Assembly (NCBI GenBank): GCA_016791265.1
Contig: JAEUMY010000009.1
Coordinates: 1-64,000, forward strand
Source: Betaproteobacteria bacterium
Lineage (GTDB): Bacteria; Pseudomonadota; Gammaproteobacteria; Burkholderiales; Usitatibacteraceae
Direction of reading: 5' to 3'
Length of the DNA: 64,000 nt
In this document: in pieces, positions 8,568-17,670 of the stretch
Layout of the letters: every line of letters begins with the position of its first letter
Position numbering within the stretch: the first letter of the stretch is position 1
Made by a program: the position numbers and the translations under genes
Notes under the pieces: generated by a model
The model's input: only the letters and a program-made list of their open reading frames with translations
Database searches by the model: none
What the model was told of the DNA's origin: nothing

Positions 8568-9050
8568 TCAATCCTCGATGGCCACATCCACCAGCGTGGG
8601 CTTCACCACGTCAATCACCGTTTGCGGCGCAAGCCCGAGCAGATAACCCCGCCGCCCGCCGTTGATGTAAATCTTCTCGAGATCGAGAATGGATCGCTCC
8701 ATGAACACCGGCATGGGCTTGCGCAACCCGAACGGCGAGCAGCCGCCCACCTGATAGCCCGAGTGCCGTTCCGCATCGGCCTGCGCGCAGGGCGCCACGC
8801 GCTTCACCCCGATCTGGCGCGCCAGTTCCTTGGTGCTCACCTTGCGGTCGCCGTGCATCAGCACGCAAAGCGGCGCGCGCTTGTCGTTTTCAAAGATGAG
8901 TGTCTTGACGACGTGATGTTCATCGACGCCAAGCGCCGACGAGGACACAGACGTTCCGCCGTGTTCCACATAGTCGTAGACGTGCTCGGTCCAGGTGATG
9001 CCGAGTTTCTTGATTAGCGCGGTGGCGGGCGTTTCGGAGACTTTGACCAT
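8568..9050 (-). CDS. ybaK: YbaK/EbsC-type aminoacyl-tRNA deacylase (Cys-tRNAPro)
   Basis: The 160-residue protein is a full-length YbaK. These enzymes hydrolyse Cys-tRNA(Pro) made in error by prolyl-tRNA synthetase. Visible family features are the N-terminal helix with ALGVDEHHVVKTLIF, the strand LCVLMHGDRKVSTKELA, and the C-terminal loop GGCSPFGLRKPMPVFME. The gene is monocistronic between two unrelated genes. Confidence 0.9.
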   Translation of the reverse strand: MVKVSETPATALIKKLGITWTEHVYDYVEHGGTSVSSSALGVDEHHVVKTLIFENDKRAPLCVLMHGDRKVSTKELARQIGVKRVAPCAQADAERHSGYQVGGCSPFGLRKPMPVFMERSILDLEKIYINGGRRGYLLGLAPQTVIDVVKPTLVDVAIED

Positions 9051-9155
9051 GACCGAATTCTAGCCGAGGCGGTTGCGCATCGATTCGGGGCCGGCGACGC
9101 CCCGTGGCTGCCTTGAAGGCAGCATAATGGGTCCCTTTTTCGCAGGGGACATTCG

Positions 9156-9620
9156 ATGTGGCGCTCCGCTTTGCGTATCGCTGTCCAGCTCGTCCTGGTC
9201 GCGCCGGTGCTGTTCTTTTCCCCTTTCGCCTTGACCCTGGCGGTGGCTTCGTTGCTCGCGGTGGCGACCATTGGACCCAAGGAGCTCGACGTCATTCTGA
9301 CCTTTGTCTTGTCCGGCCTGTCGCTGCCCTTTCTGCTCATGTCGATTCTGCTGACCACGCGCGCGCTCCGTCGCTCGCCGTGGCGGTGGCTGGTCACCAT
9401 TGGCCTGGTCGCGGGCGTGATCGGCACCGTGCTATGGCTGGTTGGCACTGGCGGCGCGAACCAGCCCGGCAGGATTCCCTACGATACGTGGACGCTGTAC
9501 CTGTTCGGTGGGCCGGTGGCGGTTGCCGGGTGGAATCTCTGGCGCGCCTGGCGCGCTGAGCCGCCTGATGCGCCGGGGGCGACCTCGGCGCCCGAGGCCG
9601 CCTCGCAGGAGACAGGCTAG
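9156..9620 (+). CDS. Hypothetical membrane protein, about four TM helices
   Basis: The 154-residue protein has hydrophobic segments near residues 5-30, 45-65, 80-100 and 110-130, and a polar Ala/Pro-rich tail. I do not recognise the family. A GCTGCC/GGCAGC hairpin and a CATAAT box lie 30-50 bases before the start and may form its promoter. It converges on the cyclase gene with only four bases between stops. Confidence 0.55.
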   Translation: MWRSALRIAVQLVLVAPVLFFSPFALTLAVASLLAVATIGPKELDVILTFVLSGLSLPFLLMSILLTTRALRRSPWRWLVTIGLVAGVIGTVLWLVGTGGANQPGRIPYDTWTLYLFGGPVAVAGWNLWRAWRAEPPDAPGATSAPEAASQETG

Positions 9621-9624
9621 TGCG

Positions 9625-11967
9625 TCACTTCTCGTCCATCACCCACACGCCATTCCACTCGCCCTCAGGCGGACTCTTCTTCAGCTTCTCGCAGCGCGCG
9701 ATGTAGGTGTTCGAGAGCTTGTCGCCCGGGTTGGCCGCCAGCGCCTCCTTGAACGCGGCGATGGCCGCATCCCACTTGGCCTGGCGATACTTGGCGATGC
9801 CATCCTTGAAGTGGTTCACCACGTCCATCAGGTTGGGGAAGGTCGCTTCGGTGTGGTGGTCCAACACTTCGAAGATCGCCACCGGCTGGGTCTTGCCCTT
9901 GACCACCACCAGATCGACCTCGCGCGTGCGATACGTGCCGCGCAACTTGCGGTGGGTGAATTCGCTGATGAGGATGCTGGCCGAGTACTGCTTGCAGGCG
10001 GACTCCAGGCGGGCGGCCAGGTTCACGCCGTCCCCGATCATGGTGAAGCCCATGTGCTTCTTGGAGCCGATGTTGCCGGTCACGACTTCGTCGGTGTTGA
10101 GCCCAATGCCGATGTTGATCGGCTTCTTGCCTTCGGAGAGCCGCGTCACGTTCCACACCGCGAGACTGCGGATCATGTTGATCGAGCAGCGCACGGCGCG
10201 GTCTTCGTCGTCATCGTGACTGAACGGAATGCCGAAGGCCGCCATGATCGCGTCGCCGATGTACTTGTCGAGGAAGCCGTCTTCCTTCTTCAAGCTCTCC
10301 ATCATGATTTCGAAGTACTCGTTCAGCATGCTCACGGTGGCATGCGGGCCGAGTTCCTCGGTGAGGGTGGTGAAGCCGCGGATGTCGGAGAACAACACCG
10401 TCGCCGTCAGCGCCTGTCCGCCCAGTGCATCCGCACCGCCGGCCAGCAGCTGATCGACGATCGCCGGGTCCATGTAACGCGCCATGGTGGCCTTGGTGCG
10501 CTTTTCGCTGGAAATGTCCTCGATCATGATCATCGAACCGAGCTGCTTCTGCTCCGCGCTCACCAGCGGCATGACCGTGGTATTGACCGACAGCGTCTCG
10601 CCGCCGAATTGAAGCTCGGCATCCATGCTGAGTTCCTGGTCGTGCGTCTCGGCCACGCGCTTGATTTTCTCCAGGAGCCACGCGTTCGGGCCGGTGAAAA
10701 ACGACTCGGCCGGCTTGTTGATCACGTCCGCCGCCTGCATTGCGAATATTCGCAAGCCCGCGCCGTTGCAGGTGACGATCTTCTCCGCTTCGTCCAGGGT
10801 GAGCACGCCGCTGGACATGGATTCCAGCACGCTCTCGTTGTAGTTCTTCATGTTCTGCACATCGGCGAACAGGTTGGCGTTTTCCAGCGCGATGGAAATT
10901 TGCGCCGTGAATGCCTTGAGGCGGGCTTCGTCCTCGCTGGTGAACGGCCCGCCGCGCTTGTTCAACACCTGGGTCGAGCCGATGATCTTGCCGCTGTGAT
11001 TGGTGATCGGCACACACAGGATGGAACGCGTGAAGTAACCGGTGCGCTTGTCGAACGCCGGGCTGAAGCGCAAGTCCGCGTAGGCGTAGGGAATGTTGAT
11101 GGTCTTGCCGGTGGTGAATACCGCGCCGGCAATACCTTCCGTGTTCGGCAGGCGAATCTGCATGGCGGACAGGCCCTGGCCCAGCTCCGACCACAGCTCG
11201 CCGGTTTTCTCGTCATTGAGAAAGAGCGTTGAGCGCTCGGCATCCAGCATGCGGGTCGCCTCGCCCATCACCTTGTTCAACAACGAGCCGATCTTGATGT
11301 CGGACGTGACGGAGGACACGATGTCCATGAACTCCAGTTCCTGCGCCCGGATGCGCTTCATGCGCTCGATGTACTGCGCACTCTGCAGGGCCAGCGTGCC
11401 TTGCCGGGTCATGGCGACCAAAAGCTCCAGGTCACGCTGGGTGAACTTGCCCTCGCGCTTGTTGAGCAGATCCACCACCCCCATGACTTCCTTCTTCGCC
11501 GTGAGGATGGGCACGCAGAGCATGGTCTTGGTGGTGAAGCCCGACTCGTCGTCCACCGACTTGCTGAAGTACGGGTTGTTGTAGGCGTCATCGACGATGA
11601 TGCTCTCGCCGGTGGTGAAGACGTGTCCCGTGATGCCCGTGGTGTTGAGGATGCGGATTTCGCGGTGGTAGCCGCCCTGCGCGACGCGCGAGTACAACTC
11701 GTTGGTCGTGGGATCGTTCAGGAACAGCGTGCCGCGCTCCGCGTTCAACTCCGCCATCGCCACTTCGATGAAGGTCGCGAGCGCTTCGTCGAGCGACTCC
11801 GTCTCGGCCATCTTCTGCGACAGCCTGAGCAGAAGCTCCAGCACCCGCAGGCGATCCTTCATGCCCACACCTTCCAGCAGCGTGTCCATGCTCGCGTCGT
11901 CAATGCCGATGCGTGATCCCGCATCGTTCTTCTTGCCGGCCGACTTCCCTTTCACCGCGCTTTTCAT
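9625..11967 (-). CDS. Soluble class III adenylate/guanylate cyclase with two GAF domains and a PAS domain
   Basis: The 780-residue protein has no membrane segment. Two GAF domains lie at about 60-195 and 225-375, each with the GTLFLND / STLFLND type start. A PAS-like domain follows (about 380-490), then a class III cyclase domain (about 520-690) with LFSDIRGFTTLTEE and YIGDAIMAAFG, whose two Asp residues should bind the metals. The last 90 residues resemble a TPR pair (GDKLSNTYIARCEKL). It should turn a small-ligand signal into cAMP or cGMP. The start is coupled to the upstream coiled-coil gene: GAGGAG lies just before, and the upstream stop is one base away. The palindrome at 10742 is read as RIFA in the PAS region. 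Confidence 0.92.
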   Translation of the reverse strand: MKSAVKGKSAGKKNDAGSRIGIDDASMDTLLEGVGMKDRLRVLELLLRLSQKMAETESLDEALATFIEVAMAELNAERGTLFLNDPTTNELYSRVAQGGYHREIRILNTTGITGHVFTTGESIIVDDAYNNPYFSKSVDDESGFTTKTMLCVPILTAKKEVMGVVDLLNKREGKFTQRDLELLVAMTRQGTLALQSAQYIERMKRIRAQELEFMDIVSSVTSDIKIGSLLNKVMGEATRMLDAERSTLFLNDEKTGELWSELGQGLSAMQIRLPNTEGIAGAVFTTGKTINIPYAYADLRFSPAFDKRTGYFTRSILCVPITNHSGKIIGSTQVLNKRGGPFTSEDEARLKAFTAQISIALENANLFADVQNMKNYNESVLESMSSGVLTLDEAEKIVTCNGAGLRIFAMQAADVINKPAESFFTGPNAWLLEKIKRVAETHDQELSMDAELQFGGETLSVNTTVMPLVSAEQKQLGSMIMIEDISSEKRTKATMARYMDPAIVDQLLAGGADALGGQALTATVLFSDIRGFTTLTEELGPHATVSMLNEYFEIMMESLKKEDGFLDKYIGDAIMAAFGIPFSHDDDEDRAVRCSINMIRSLAVWNVTRLSEGKKPINIGIGLNTDEVVTGNIGSKKHMGFTMIGDGVNLAARLESACKQYSASILISEFTHRKLRGTYRTREVDLVVVKGKTQPVAIFEVLDHHTEATFPNLMDVVNHFKDGIAKYRQAKWDAAIAAFKEALAANPGDKLSNTYIARCEKLKKSPPEGEWNGVWVMDEK

Positions 11968-11968
11968 C

Positions 11969-13066
11969 CTAGCTCCTCACGCCTTCGGCCTCCAGCAGAT
12001 CGCGGAGCGCGATCACCGTGGCTTCCAGCTGTTGAATTTCCCCTTTTGATTTGCGCACCGCATCCTGCAAGTCCTGCGCATGCGCATGGCGCTGATGCTC
12101 GCTGGCCTCCCGCTGCGCCGCGATCGTGGCTTCGAGTAGCTTGATCTGGCGGCTGTTTTCGGTGGCCGCTGCGCGCAAGGCCTGTTCCTTGCCGACTGTC
12201 TCGGCCTCCACCGCCGCGCGCAGTTCCGCCGCCGTGAGCCGCAACTGCGCCAGTTCCTGATTGGCGTGGTTGAGCGCCTGGCGCACGGCCGTCTCCCGCT
12301 CCGCGCGCTCTTTCTCCATCGCCTCGCGCAACGCCGCCGAGGTGGATTTCAATTGCGCGATTTCCTGATTGGCCGCGACCACCGCCTGGCGAACCGCCTT
12401 TTCCTTGTCAGCACGCTCGGCTTCGAGCGACTCCCGCAACGCGGACGCGGTGGACTTGAGTTGGGCGATTTCCAGGTTCGCCGAGCCGACGGCTTCGCGC
12501 ACCGCCTTCGCCCGGGCCTCACGTTCCTTCTCCAGTTCCTCGCGCAGCGCCGTCGCCGTCTCGCGTAACTGACTCAGCTCATGATTCACCGTGAAAATGG
12601 CCGCGCGCACGGCGCGTCCGCGCTCGTCGCGCTCCTCCTCCAGCGTGAGACGGAGCGCCGCGGAAGTCGATTTCAATTGGGCGATTTCGCCGTTGGCGGC
12701 GATCAACGCGTCATGCACCGCCTTCGCCCGCGCATAGCGCTCGGCCTCCAACGCCTCGCGGAGCGCCGTCGCCGTGGACTTCAACTGCGCCTGCTCCTTG
12801 TTCGCCACGGCCTGGAGCTCGCGTATCGCGGCGTCCTTGTCGACCCGCGCCTCCTCCAGCGCGGTTCGCAGCGCGGCAGCGGCCGCCTTGACCTGGTTCA
12901 ACTCCTGGCTCGCCGCTGTCGACGCGGCGTGAACGCTGGTCTCCTTGTCGGTGTGCGCCTTCTCCAGCGCCTCGCGCAGCGCCGCGATCGTGTTCTTCAG
13001 ATCGCGGATTTCAAGCGAGGCGAGCTGCGCTTCGGTCGGTTTTGGGGGAGAGGCGGGCGGCGTCAT
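11969..13066 (-). CDS. Repetitive coiled-coil protein coupled to the GAF cyclase
   Basis: The 365-residue protein is almost wholly alpha-helical and built from about nine copies of a 36-residue unit with the consensus EIAQLKSTSAALREALE, then ERA-x-KAVRQAV-x-AAN. The exact 36-residue period keeps heptad phase drifting in a regular way, which suits a long two-stranded rod. I do not recognise a named family. Its stop codon lies one base before the cyclase start, so the two are made together, and the rod may scaffold the cyclase. The 5' end begins with a short Pro-rich stretch (TPPASPPKP). Confidence 0.7.
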   Translation of the reverse strand: MTPPASPPKPTEAQLASLEIRDLKNTIAALREALEKAHTDKETSVHAASTAASQELNQVKAAAAALRTALEEARVDKDAAIRELQAVANKEQAQLKSTATALREALEAERYARAKAVHDALIAANGEIAQLKSTSAALRLTLEEERDERGRAVRAAIFTVNHELSQLRETATALREELEKEREARAKAVREAVGSANLEIAQLKSTASALRESLEAERADKEKAVRQAVVAANQEIAQLKSTSAALREAMEKERAERETAVRQALNHANQELAQLRLTAAELRAAVEAETVGKEQALRAAATENSRQIKLLEATIAAQREASEHQRHAHAQDLQDAVRKSKGEIQQLEATVIALRDLLEAEGVRS

Positions 13067-13180
13067 GGCGAACGCTGATGATATGCGAAACGAAGGACAA
13101 TGCAATGCGGCGATGCAGCGTATTCGACGGTTTACCCGGCGCGTCTGAAGGCCGATTCTGGCGCTACCGACGCCCTGAAT

Positions 13181-13999
13181 TCACTTCCTGGATGTGGATT
13201 TGAGCAATGCGCCAACCTGTGCCGCGAACAAGTCGTGGACTTTTTCCTGTTTGCCCCTGAACGCGAGCGTGGGTGAACGCGGGCCGGTGTACATCAGTAC
13301 GGCCACCTTCCCTCGGACGTGAGACTGCCAGTCCTTGGCTGCGAATATTCGCAGTGCCGGCAGCCTTCCCGCATGGCCAAGCTCCAACTGGATGGCGACC
13401 TCGCCCTGAGCATTGGTTGGCCATCTTGCCGTGCCGAACTCGACGGCGTTCGCCGAGAAGCGCATCTCCTTGCCGCGCTCTTCGGCGAGCAGGCAGGCAT
13501 ACAGGCTGGGTACCGGATGACCGCCGAATATCTCCAGCATAGGCAGCCGCTCAAGCGAGCGCACATCCGCAAAGCAGACCCGCGCCGCCTTATCGCTGAA
13601 GCGGGCCAGCGGCAGCCAGCCTGCATCGCCCTGGATGGCCGGCTGGAAAGGCGGCTTGCCAGGAAATCGGAACCTGGCCGGCAATTCACGCGTGGTCGGT
13701 GGCTCCGTGTTGACGGTGGCTTGAAGCACGGTGCGGCCCTTGCCGATGGCTTCGGCAAGCTGAGTGTTGTCGGGCTCCTTGCCGGGGCCGTCCAGGAAGA
13801 ACTTGAGGATGACCGCCTTTGCGCCGGCGCCATGCAATGCACTGACCAACTCGGCCAACGCGGCCCGGCTGGGAAAGTCACCGTGCGCCTTCACGGTCTC
13901 GGCGTCGTAGTCGACGAATACAACCTCGCCGCTGGCGGGCGCCGCCGCGAGGCTAAGACAGGTCAGCGTCAGGACCGAGAGTTTTTGTGCCTGATTCAT
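13181..13999 (-). CDS. Exported CHASE2-like sensor domain protein (stand-alone)
   Basis: The 272-residue protein has a signal peptide (about residues 1-25, ending APASGE). The following residues resemble the start of a CHASE2 domain: VVFVDYDAETV, then FPSRAALAELVSALHGAGAKAVILKFFLDG and D-N-T-Q-L-A-E-A-I-G-K-G. CHASE2 is normally fused to cyclases or phosphatases; here no output domain or transmembrane anchor follows. It may be a periplasmic ligand-binding partner of a neighbouring signalling protein. The palindrome at 13341 is read as RIFA. CHASE2 membership is my inference from pattern. Confidence 0.55.
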   Translation of the reverse strand: MNQAQKLSVLTLTCLSLAAAPASGEVVFVDYDAETVKAHGDFPSRAALAELVSALHGAGAKAVILKFFLDGPGKEPDNTQLAEAIGKGRTVLQATVNTEPPTTRELPARFRFPGKPPFQPAIQGDAGWLPLARFSDKAARVCFADVRSLERLPMLEIFGGHPVPSLYACLLAEERGKEMRFSANAVEFGTARWPTNAQGEVAIQLELGHAGRLPALRIFAAKDWQSHVRGKVAVLMYTGPRSPTLAFRGKQEKVHDLFAAQVGALLKSTSRK

Positions 14000-14030
14000 G
14001 CGAGAAGGTTCCTCTTGCCGGCCTGGTCGG

Positions 14031-14855
14031 TCAACTGCATTGGAGCACCACCCAGACGTTTGAAAAGTCGCCACGCTTGGCATCCTGCTCCTTGACCCAG
14101 AAATACAGCAGACCGCAGTCTCCCCACATCACACCTGCGTCGTCGTCGGTGTCGACCTGCAACAAGAGCCGCCAATCACGCGCACCGGCACGCAGCGTCG
14201 CCGCCCGCGCATCCTGATAGCCGGTGGCGTCACCGCAATACAGACCATTGCTGGCCAGCTGAGCCTCCTCCTCCATGCAATCCAACTGCACACAGTCGGG
14301 GAAGCCGGATACCTGATGGTGTGGCTTGCCGGCGTAGACCGCGTGACGAACTTCGTCGTAGGCGTAGTACTCCTCCGCATCCAGCTTCAGGGATGCCGCC
14401 GGCTCACGGTCCACGGGTGGAAACACGCGCACGCGCTGACAGGCAAGGTCAACGCGGTTCAGCCGGTAGTCCTCTGACAGGTCTTCAGGTTGGGGCGACT
14501 CCTGACCGGGCGCCGTGGTGTAAACAACTCGCCATGCATCGCGGTCTGCCGGATCAAATCCCCAGGGCTCGTCTTCCATGTGATAGAAAAACAGCAAGCG
14601 TCCGCTCTTGGGCAGCCACTCCACCTCCAGGCATTGTTGTGTCGTGGCCAGATCAATTTGACCAATGAAGGCCATGGGGCGCGAGCCGCGTCGCGGCCAG
14701 TCTTCTGCCTGAGGCAGTTCAGGCAATCCGCCAAGATAGGTTGTGCTCCGTTCAGGGTGGGCAACCAGATGCACCGCGGGCTTGCGAGATTTTTCCAGCA
14801 AGGCTGCAAAGTCACGAGGCGGGGGCGGAGGGCGCTTGAAGAGTTTGTTGAACAT
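14031..14855 (-). CDS. YwqG-like DUF1963 family protein
   Basis: The 274-residue protein has the DUF1963 layout: an early segment TTYLGGLPELPQAEDWPRR, then MAFIGQIDLA, LLFFYHMEDEPWGFD, and a late GDCGLLYFWV. These cytosolic proteins are common but uncharacterised. It is upstream of the CHASE2-like gene by 31 bases on the same strand and probably co-transcribed with it. Confidence 0.82.
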   Translation of the reverse strand: MFNKLFKRPPPPPRDFAALLEKSRKPAVHLVAHPERSTTYLGGLPELPQAEDWPRRGSRPMAFIGQIDLATTQQCLEVEWLPKSGRLLFFYHMEDEPWGFDPADRDAWRVVYTTAPGQESPQPEDLSEDYRLNRVDLACQRVRVFPPVDREPAASLKLDAEEYYAYDEVRHAVYAGKPHHQVSGFPDCVQLDCMEEEAQLASNGLYCGDATGYQDARAATLRAGARDWRLLLQVDTDDDAGVMWGDCGLLYFWVKEQDAKRGDFSNVWVVLQCS

Positions 14856-14972
14856 GGGCGTGAGTGGTCAGCGACGGTGATCAGCGTGGATGAAAGGGAT
14901 GGCTGCGTTGGTTAAGCGACGAGATGGGTGGGCCATCACCCGGCATGGCGCATATGCCACGACTCGCCCGCT

Positions 14973-15872
14973 TCATCCTCGGGGGTGATGCTTCGCATGA
15001 ATTTGCTTCAACCGCTCCCGCGCCACATGGGTGTAAATCTGCGTGGTCGTGATGTCGGCATGCCCCAGCAACAGTTGCACCACGCGCAAGTCCGCGCCGT
15101 GGTTGATGAGGTGGGTGGCGAAGGCGTGGCGCAGCGTGTGCGGCGAGAGCTCGGCGCGAATATTCGCACTGCGCGCGTGGCGCTTGATGATGAGCCAGAA
15201 GTTCAGCCGGGTCATCGGGCCGCCGCGCCCGGTGACGAAGAGCGCGTCACTCTTCTTGCCGGCGAGGATGTGGGTCCGGGCTTCGCGTTGATAGCGCGTG
15301 ATCCAGTCGATGGCTTCCTGGCCGAGCGGGGTGAGGCGTTCTTTCGAGCCCTTGCCCAGGATGCGGACGACACCCATGTCGAGACTCACCTGCGCTACTT
15401 TCAGACCCACCAGCTCGGACACGCGCAGGCCGGACGCGTACAGCGTCTCCAGCATGGCACGGTCGCGCAGACCGAGGTCGGTGCGGACGTCGGGTGCGGC
15501 CAGCAACGCCTCGACCTCCTGTTCCGAGAGCGACTTGGGCAGCGAGCGCGGCAGCTTGGGCGTATCGAGATCGTGGCTCGGGTCTTCGGCACTGAGGTTC
15601 TCGCGCAGCAAAAAGCCGTAGAAGCGCTTCAACGACGACACCACGCGCGCCGAGGTGCGCGGGCTGGCGGCGCGCGCTTCAACCAGATGGGCGAGGTAGG
15701 CGGTGAGCGTGTGTCGCTGGATCGCGGGCAGCGTCTCGTCTCGCTTCGCCAGCCACTTCGCGAACTGGCTGACATCGCGGCGGTAGGCGTCGATGGAGTT
15801 CTTGGCGAGACCGTCGGACAGCCACAGGCTGTCGGCGAAACGGTCGATGAGCGAGGCGTCGTCGGTGTTCAT
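14973..15872 (-). CDS. xerD: Tyrosine recombinase XerD
   Basis: XerD, with XerC, resolves chromosome dimers at dif. The 299-residue protein has the N-terminal SAM-like DNA-binding domain and the full catalytic set Arg150, Lys174, His245, Arg248, His271 and Tyr280, matching E. coli XerD (298 residues) nearly position for position. ATG 15872 gives this standard length; an in-frame ATG at 15896 directly abuts the palindrome at 15898. No phage or integron genes are nearby, so this is the housekeeping enzyme. The palindrome at 15156 is read as ANIR just before SPHTLRH. Confidence 0.94.
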   Translation of the reverse strand: MNTDDASLIDRFADSLWLSDGLAKNSIDAYRRDVSQFAKWLAKRDETLPAIQRHTLTAYLAHLVEARAASPRTSARVVSSLKRFYGFLLRENLSAEDPSHDLDTPKLPRSLPKSLSEQEVEALLAAPDVRTDLGLRDRAMLETLYASGLRVSELVGLKVAQVSLDMGVVRILGKGSKERLTPLGQEAIDWITRYQREARTHILAGKKSDALFVTGRGGPMTRLNFWLIIKRHARSANIRAELSPHTLRHAFATHLINHGADLRVVQLLLGHADITTTQIYTHVARERLKQIHAKHHPRG

Positions 15873-15897
15873 CTCGGGTGCTTCGCCAGGCGGCATT

Positions 15898-15909
15898 GCG
15901 AATATTCGC
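15898..15909. repeat. GCGAATATTCGC palindrome, intergenic copy (xerD-ogt)
   Basis: This is an exact copy with extended flanks, 26 bases upstream of the xerD start. The rest of the 190-base xerD-ogt gap holds a C-run/G-run hairpin (CCCCT-CA-AGGGG near 16016) and no other gene. Confidence 0.95.
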
Positions 15910-16062
15910 AATGTTGGCTTCCGGCAGCGGGCGGCAATGGACGTACCGCGAAGCCGGGAATGGCCCGCATGGGCACGTATACGACAACCTTTGGAGACAG
16001 GTTGCTTGTCCCCCTCCCCTCAAGGGGGTGGGAGCGACTCCGCGCTGTCATCAACGCTGTCA

Positions 16063-16572
16063 TCAAAACAGTGCTCCCTGCATCCTCGGAATTCCTTCCC
16101 ACCCCTCATGCGCCAGCAGCCATCGCTTGATCGCCACCGTCTCCTCCCCCGTCCCGCCCATGAACCCGCCCAGCCCATTCGCCGCCACGATGCGGTGACA
16201 CGGCACGACAATGGGCACGGGATTCAGCCCGCAGGCGGTGCCGACGGCGCGCGCGTTTGAGCCGACCTCGGCCGCGAGGTCGCCGTACGTGCGTGTCTCG
16301 CCCGGCGGGATCGCGCGCATCGCTTCCCACACTTTCAGTTGATGCAGCGAGCCGGTGAGGCGGATGGGCAGGTCGAAGCGATAGCGCGGATTGTCGAGAT
16401 AGCCGGAAAGCTGCACGCACGCGAGGTAGGCCAGCGTGTCCGGTGGCGGCGCCTTGGCGCGGGTGGCGGCGGACAGCAGCGATAAGCCCGTGACATGTCG
16501 CGCGTCGGTGCGAATGCCGATGGCGAAGGCAGGACCCTTCACGATGGCATCGAACGGGGCGCTCGCGCTCAC
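16063..16572 (-). CDS. ogt: Methylated-DNA-protein-cysteine methyltransferase
   Basis: This protein removes alkyl groups from O6-methylguanine by irreversible transfer to its own cysteine. The 169-residue product has the DNA-binding helix region (TYGDLAAEVGSNARAVGTACGLNPVPI) and the active-site motif PCHRIVAANGLGGF. It lacks an Ada-type N-terminal regulatory domain. The start is uncertain: GTG 16572 is used, with TTG 16578 two codons upstream; neither has a strong ribosome binding site. Confidence 0.92.
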   Translation of the reverse strand: MSASAPFDAIVKGPAFAIGIRTDARHVTGLSLLSAATRAKAPPPDTLAYLACVQLSGYLDNPRYRFDLPIRLTGSLHQLKVWEAMRAIPPGETRTYGDLAAEVGSNARAVGTACGLNPVPIVVPCHRIVAANGLGGFMGGTGEETVAIKRWLLAHEGWEGIPRMQGALF

Positions 16573-16665
16573 CGGCAAGACGTGTCGTGATGACGCGCGG
16601 TCACGGCCCCGCCTGCGGCCGCGCCGCAGTGACGCTCGCCCGGGCGCGCGGGTTCGTGGATGGCC

Positions 16666-17670
16666 TCACCGTCCGGCCAGCGTGTTGAGCTCGGCCAGCA
16701 AGTCGTCGGGAATCGCCATGCCCTCGGCCTCGGACTGCGCGGCCAGCTTGTCGCGTCGCGCGCCGGGCAGGCGCACGCCTTCGTCCGCCAGCATGAGCGA
16801 GACCACTGTCTCCACCCGATCCAGAAACGCGTCACGACCCGCGAACCGGGCCGGGTCGATCACGAGAAAGCCCTGTGCGAGGTTGGCCGCGTCACTGGCC
16901 GCGTCGTAGAACTGCGGCGCCTCTGACGAGAGCCCGCCGCCAGTGAGACCGGCGCAGAGCAGCTCGACCATCATCGCGAGCATGGCGCCCTTGGCGCCGC
17001 CTGCGGGCAGCATGAAGCCCTTCAAGCCGAGGTTGGGGTCGGTGGTGGGATTGCCATCGGCATCGGTCGCCCAGCCGAGCGGAATCGGCTTGCCCTCGCG
17101 GGCCGCGACCATCAGCTTCCCCTTCGCGACTTCGGATAGCGACAGGTCGATGACGATGGGCGCCGCGTCGCGGCGTGGAAAAATCGCCGCGATGGGATTG
17201 GTGCCGAAAAGCGCCCGCTTGCCGCCCGGCGCGGGCATGACCGCGGGCGCGTTGCTGAAGGTGAGACCGATCATGCCCGCCGCCGCGACAGGGCCGAGGT
17301 GATGCGCGGCCATGCCGTAGTGATTGCTGCGCACGATGGCCGCCCACGACACGCCGAGCGCGCGCGCGCCGTCGATGGCCCGCGCGACCGCGAGATCGCA
17401 AGCGGGAAAAGCGAGTCCATTGTCCGCGTCGACCAGAATGGCGGCACCCTCGTGCGTGCGAATATTCGCCTTCGCCGCGCCATTCACGCGGCCGCTGCGG
17501 ATGTGCTCGCAGTAGTACGGGGCGCGCGCGACGCCGTGCGACCCCATGCGCAGCGCGTCCGCAGCCACCAGCGCGCGCGCCGTGGAGTCGGCCGCGTCGG
17601 CGGTGGCGCCCGCGGACCGCAATGCGGCGGCGGTGAGTTCCATCAATGCTTCTTTGCGAATATTCGCCAT
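16666..17670 (-). CDS. Ldh2/ComC/YlbC-type NAD(P)-dependent 2-hydroxyacid dehydrogenase
   Basis: The 334-residue protein is a malate/L-lactate/ureidoglycolate dehydrogenase family member. Visible features are LVAADALRMGSHGVARAPYY near the N-terminus, the SNHYG motif with its His, FGTNPIAAIFP, and GGAKGAMLAMMVELLCAGLTGG. These enzymes interconvert 2-hydroxy and 2-keto acids such as malate, lactate, sulfolactate or ureidoglycolate. Its ATG overlaps the TRAP permease stop as TGATG, so it probably oxidises the imported acid. Two palindromes fall in it: 17458 (ANIR) and 17656, which forms codons 2-5 (M-A-N-I-R-K). Confidence 0.87.
   Translation of the reverse strand: MANIRKEALMELTAAALRSAGATADAADSTARALVAADALRMGSHGVARAPYYCEHIRSGRVNGAAKANIRTHEGAAILVDADNGLAFPACDLAVARAIDGARALGVSWAAIVRSNHYGMAAHHLGPVAAAGMIGLTFSNAPAVMPAPGGKRALFGTNPIAAIFPRRDAAPIVIDLSLSEVAKGKLMVAAREGKPIPLGWATDADGNPTTDPNLGLKGFMLPAGGAKGAMLAMMVELLCAGLTGGGLSSEAPQFYDAASDAANLAQGFLVIDPARFAGRDAFLDRVETVVSLMLADEGVRLPGARRDKLAAQSEAEGMAIPDDLLAELNTLAGR

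Noticed and set aside
9442-11232. A 596-codon rightward open frame opposite the GAF cyclase
   Set aside because: It has a His/Gln/Arg-rich composition typical of antisense frames, and the leftward cyclase has complete catalytic motifs.
13514-13533. CCGAATATCTCC and similar strings (42257, 62536) as palindrome family members
   Set aside because: They share only the GAATAT or ATATTCG part and have two or more mismatches, so they are within chance expectation.
14973-15872. The tyrosine recombinase as a phage, integron or island integrase
   Set aside because: Length and catalytic positions match housekeeping XerD, and no attachment repeats or mobile genes flank it.
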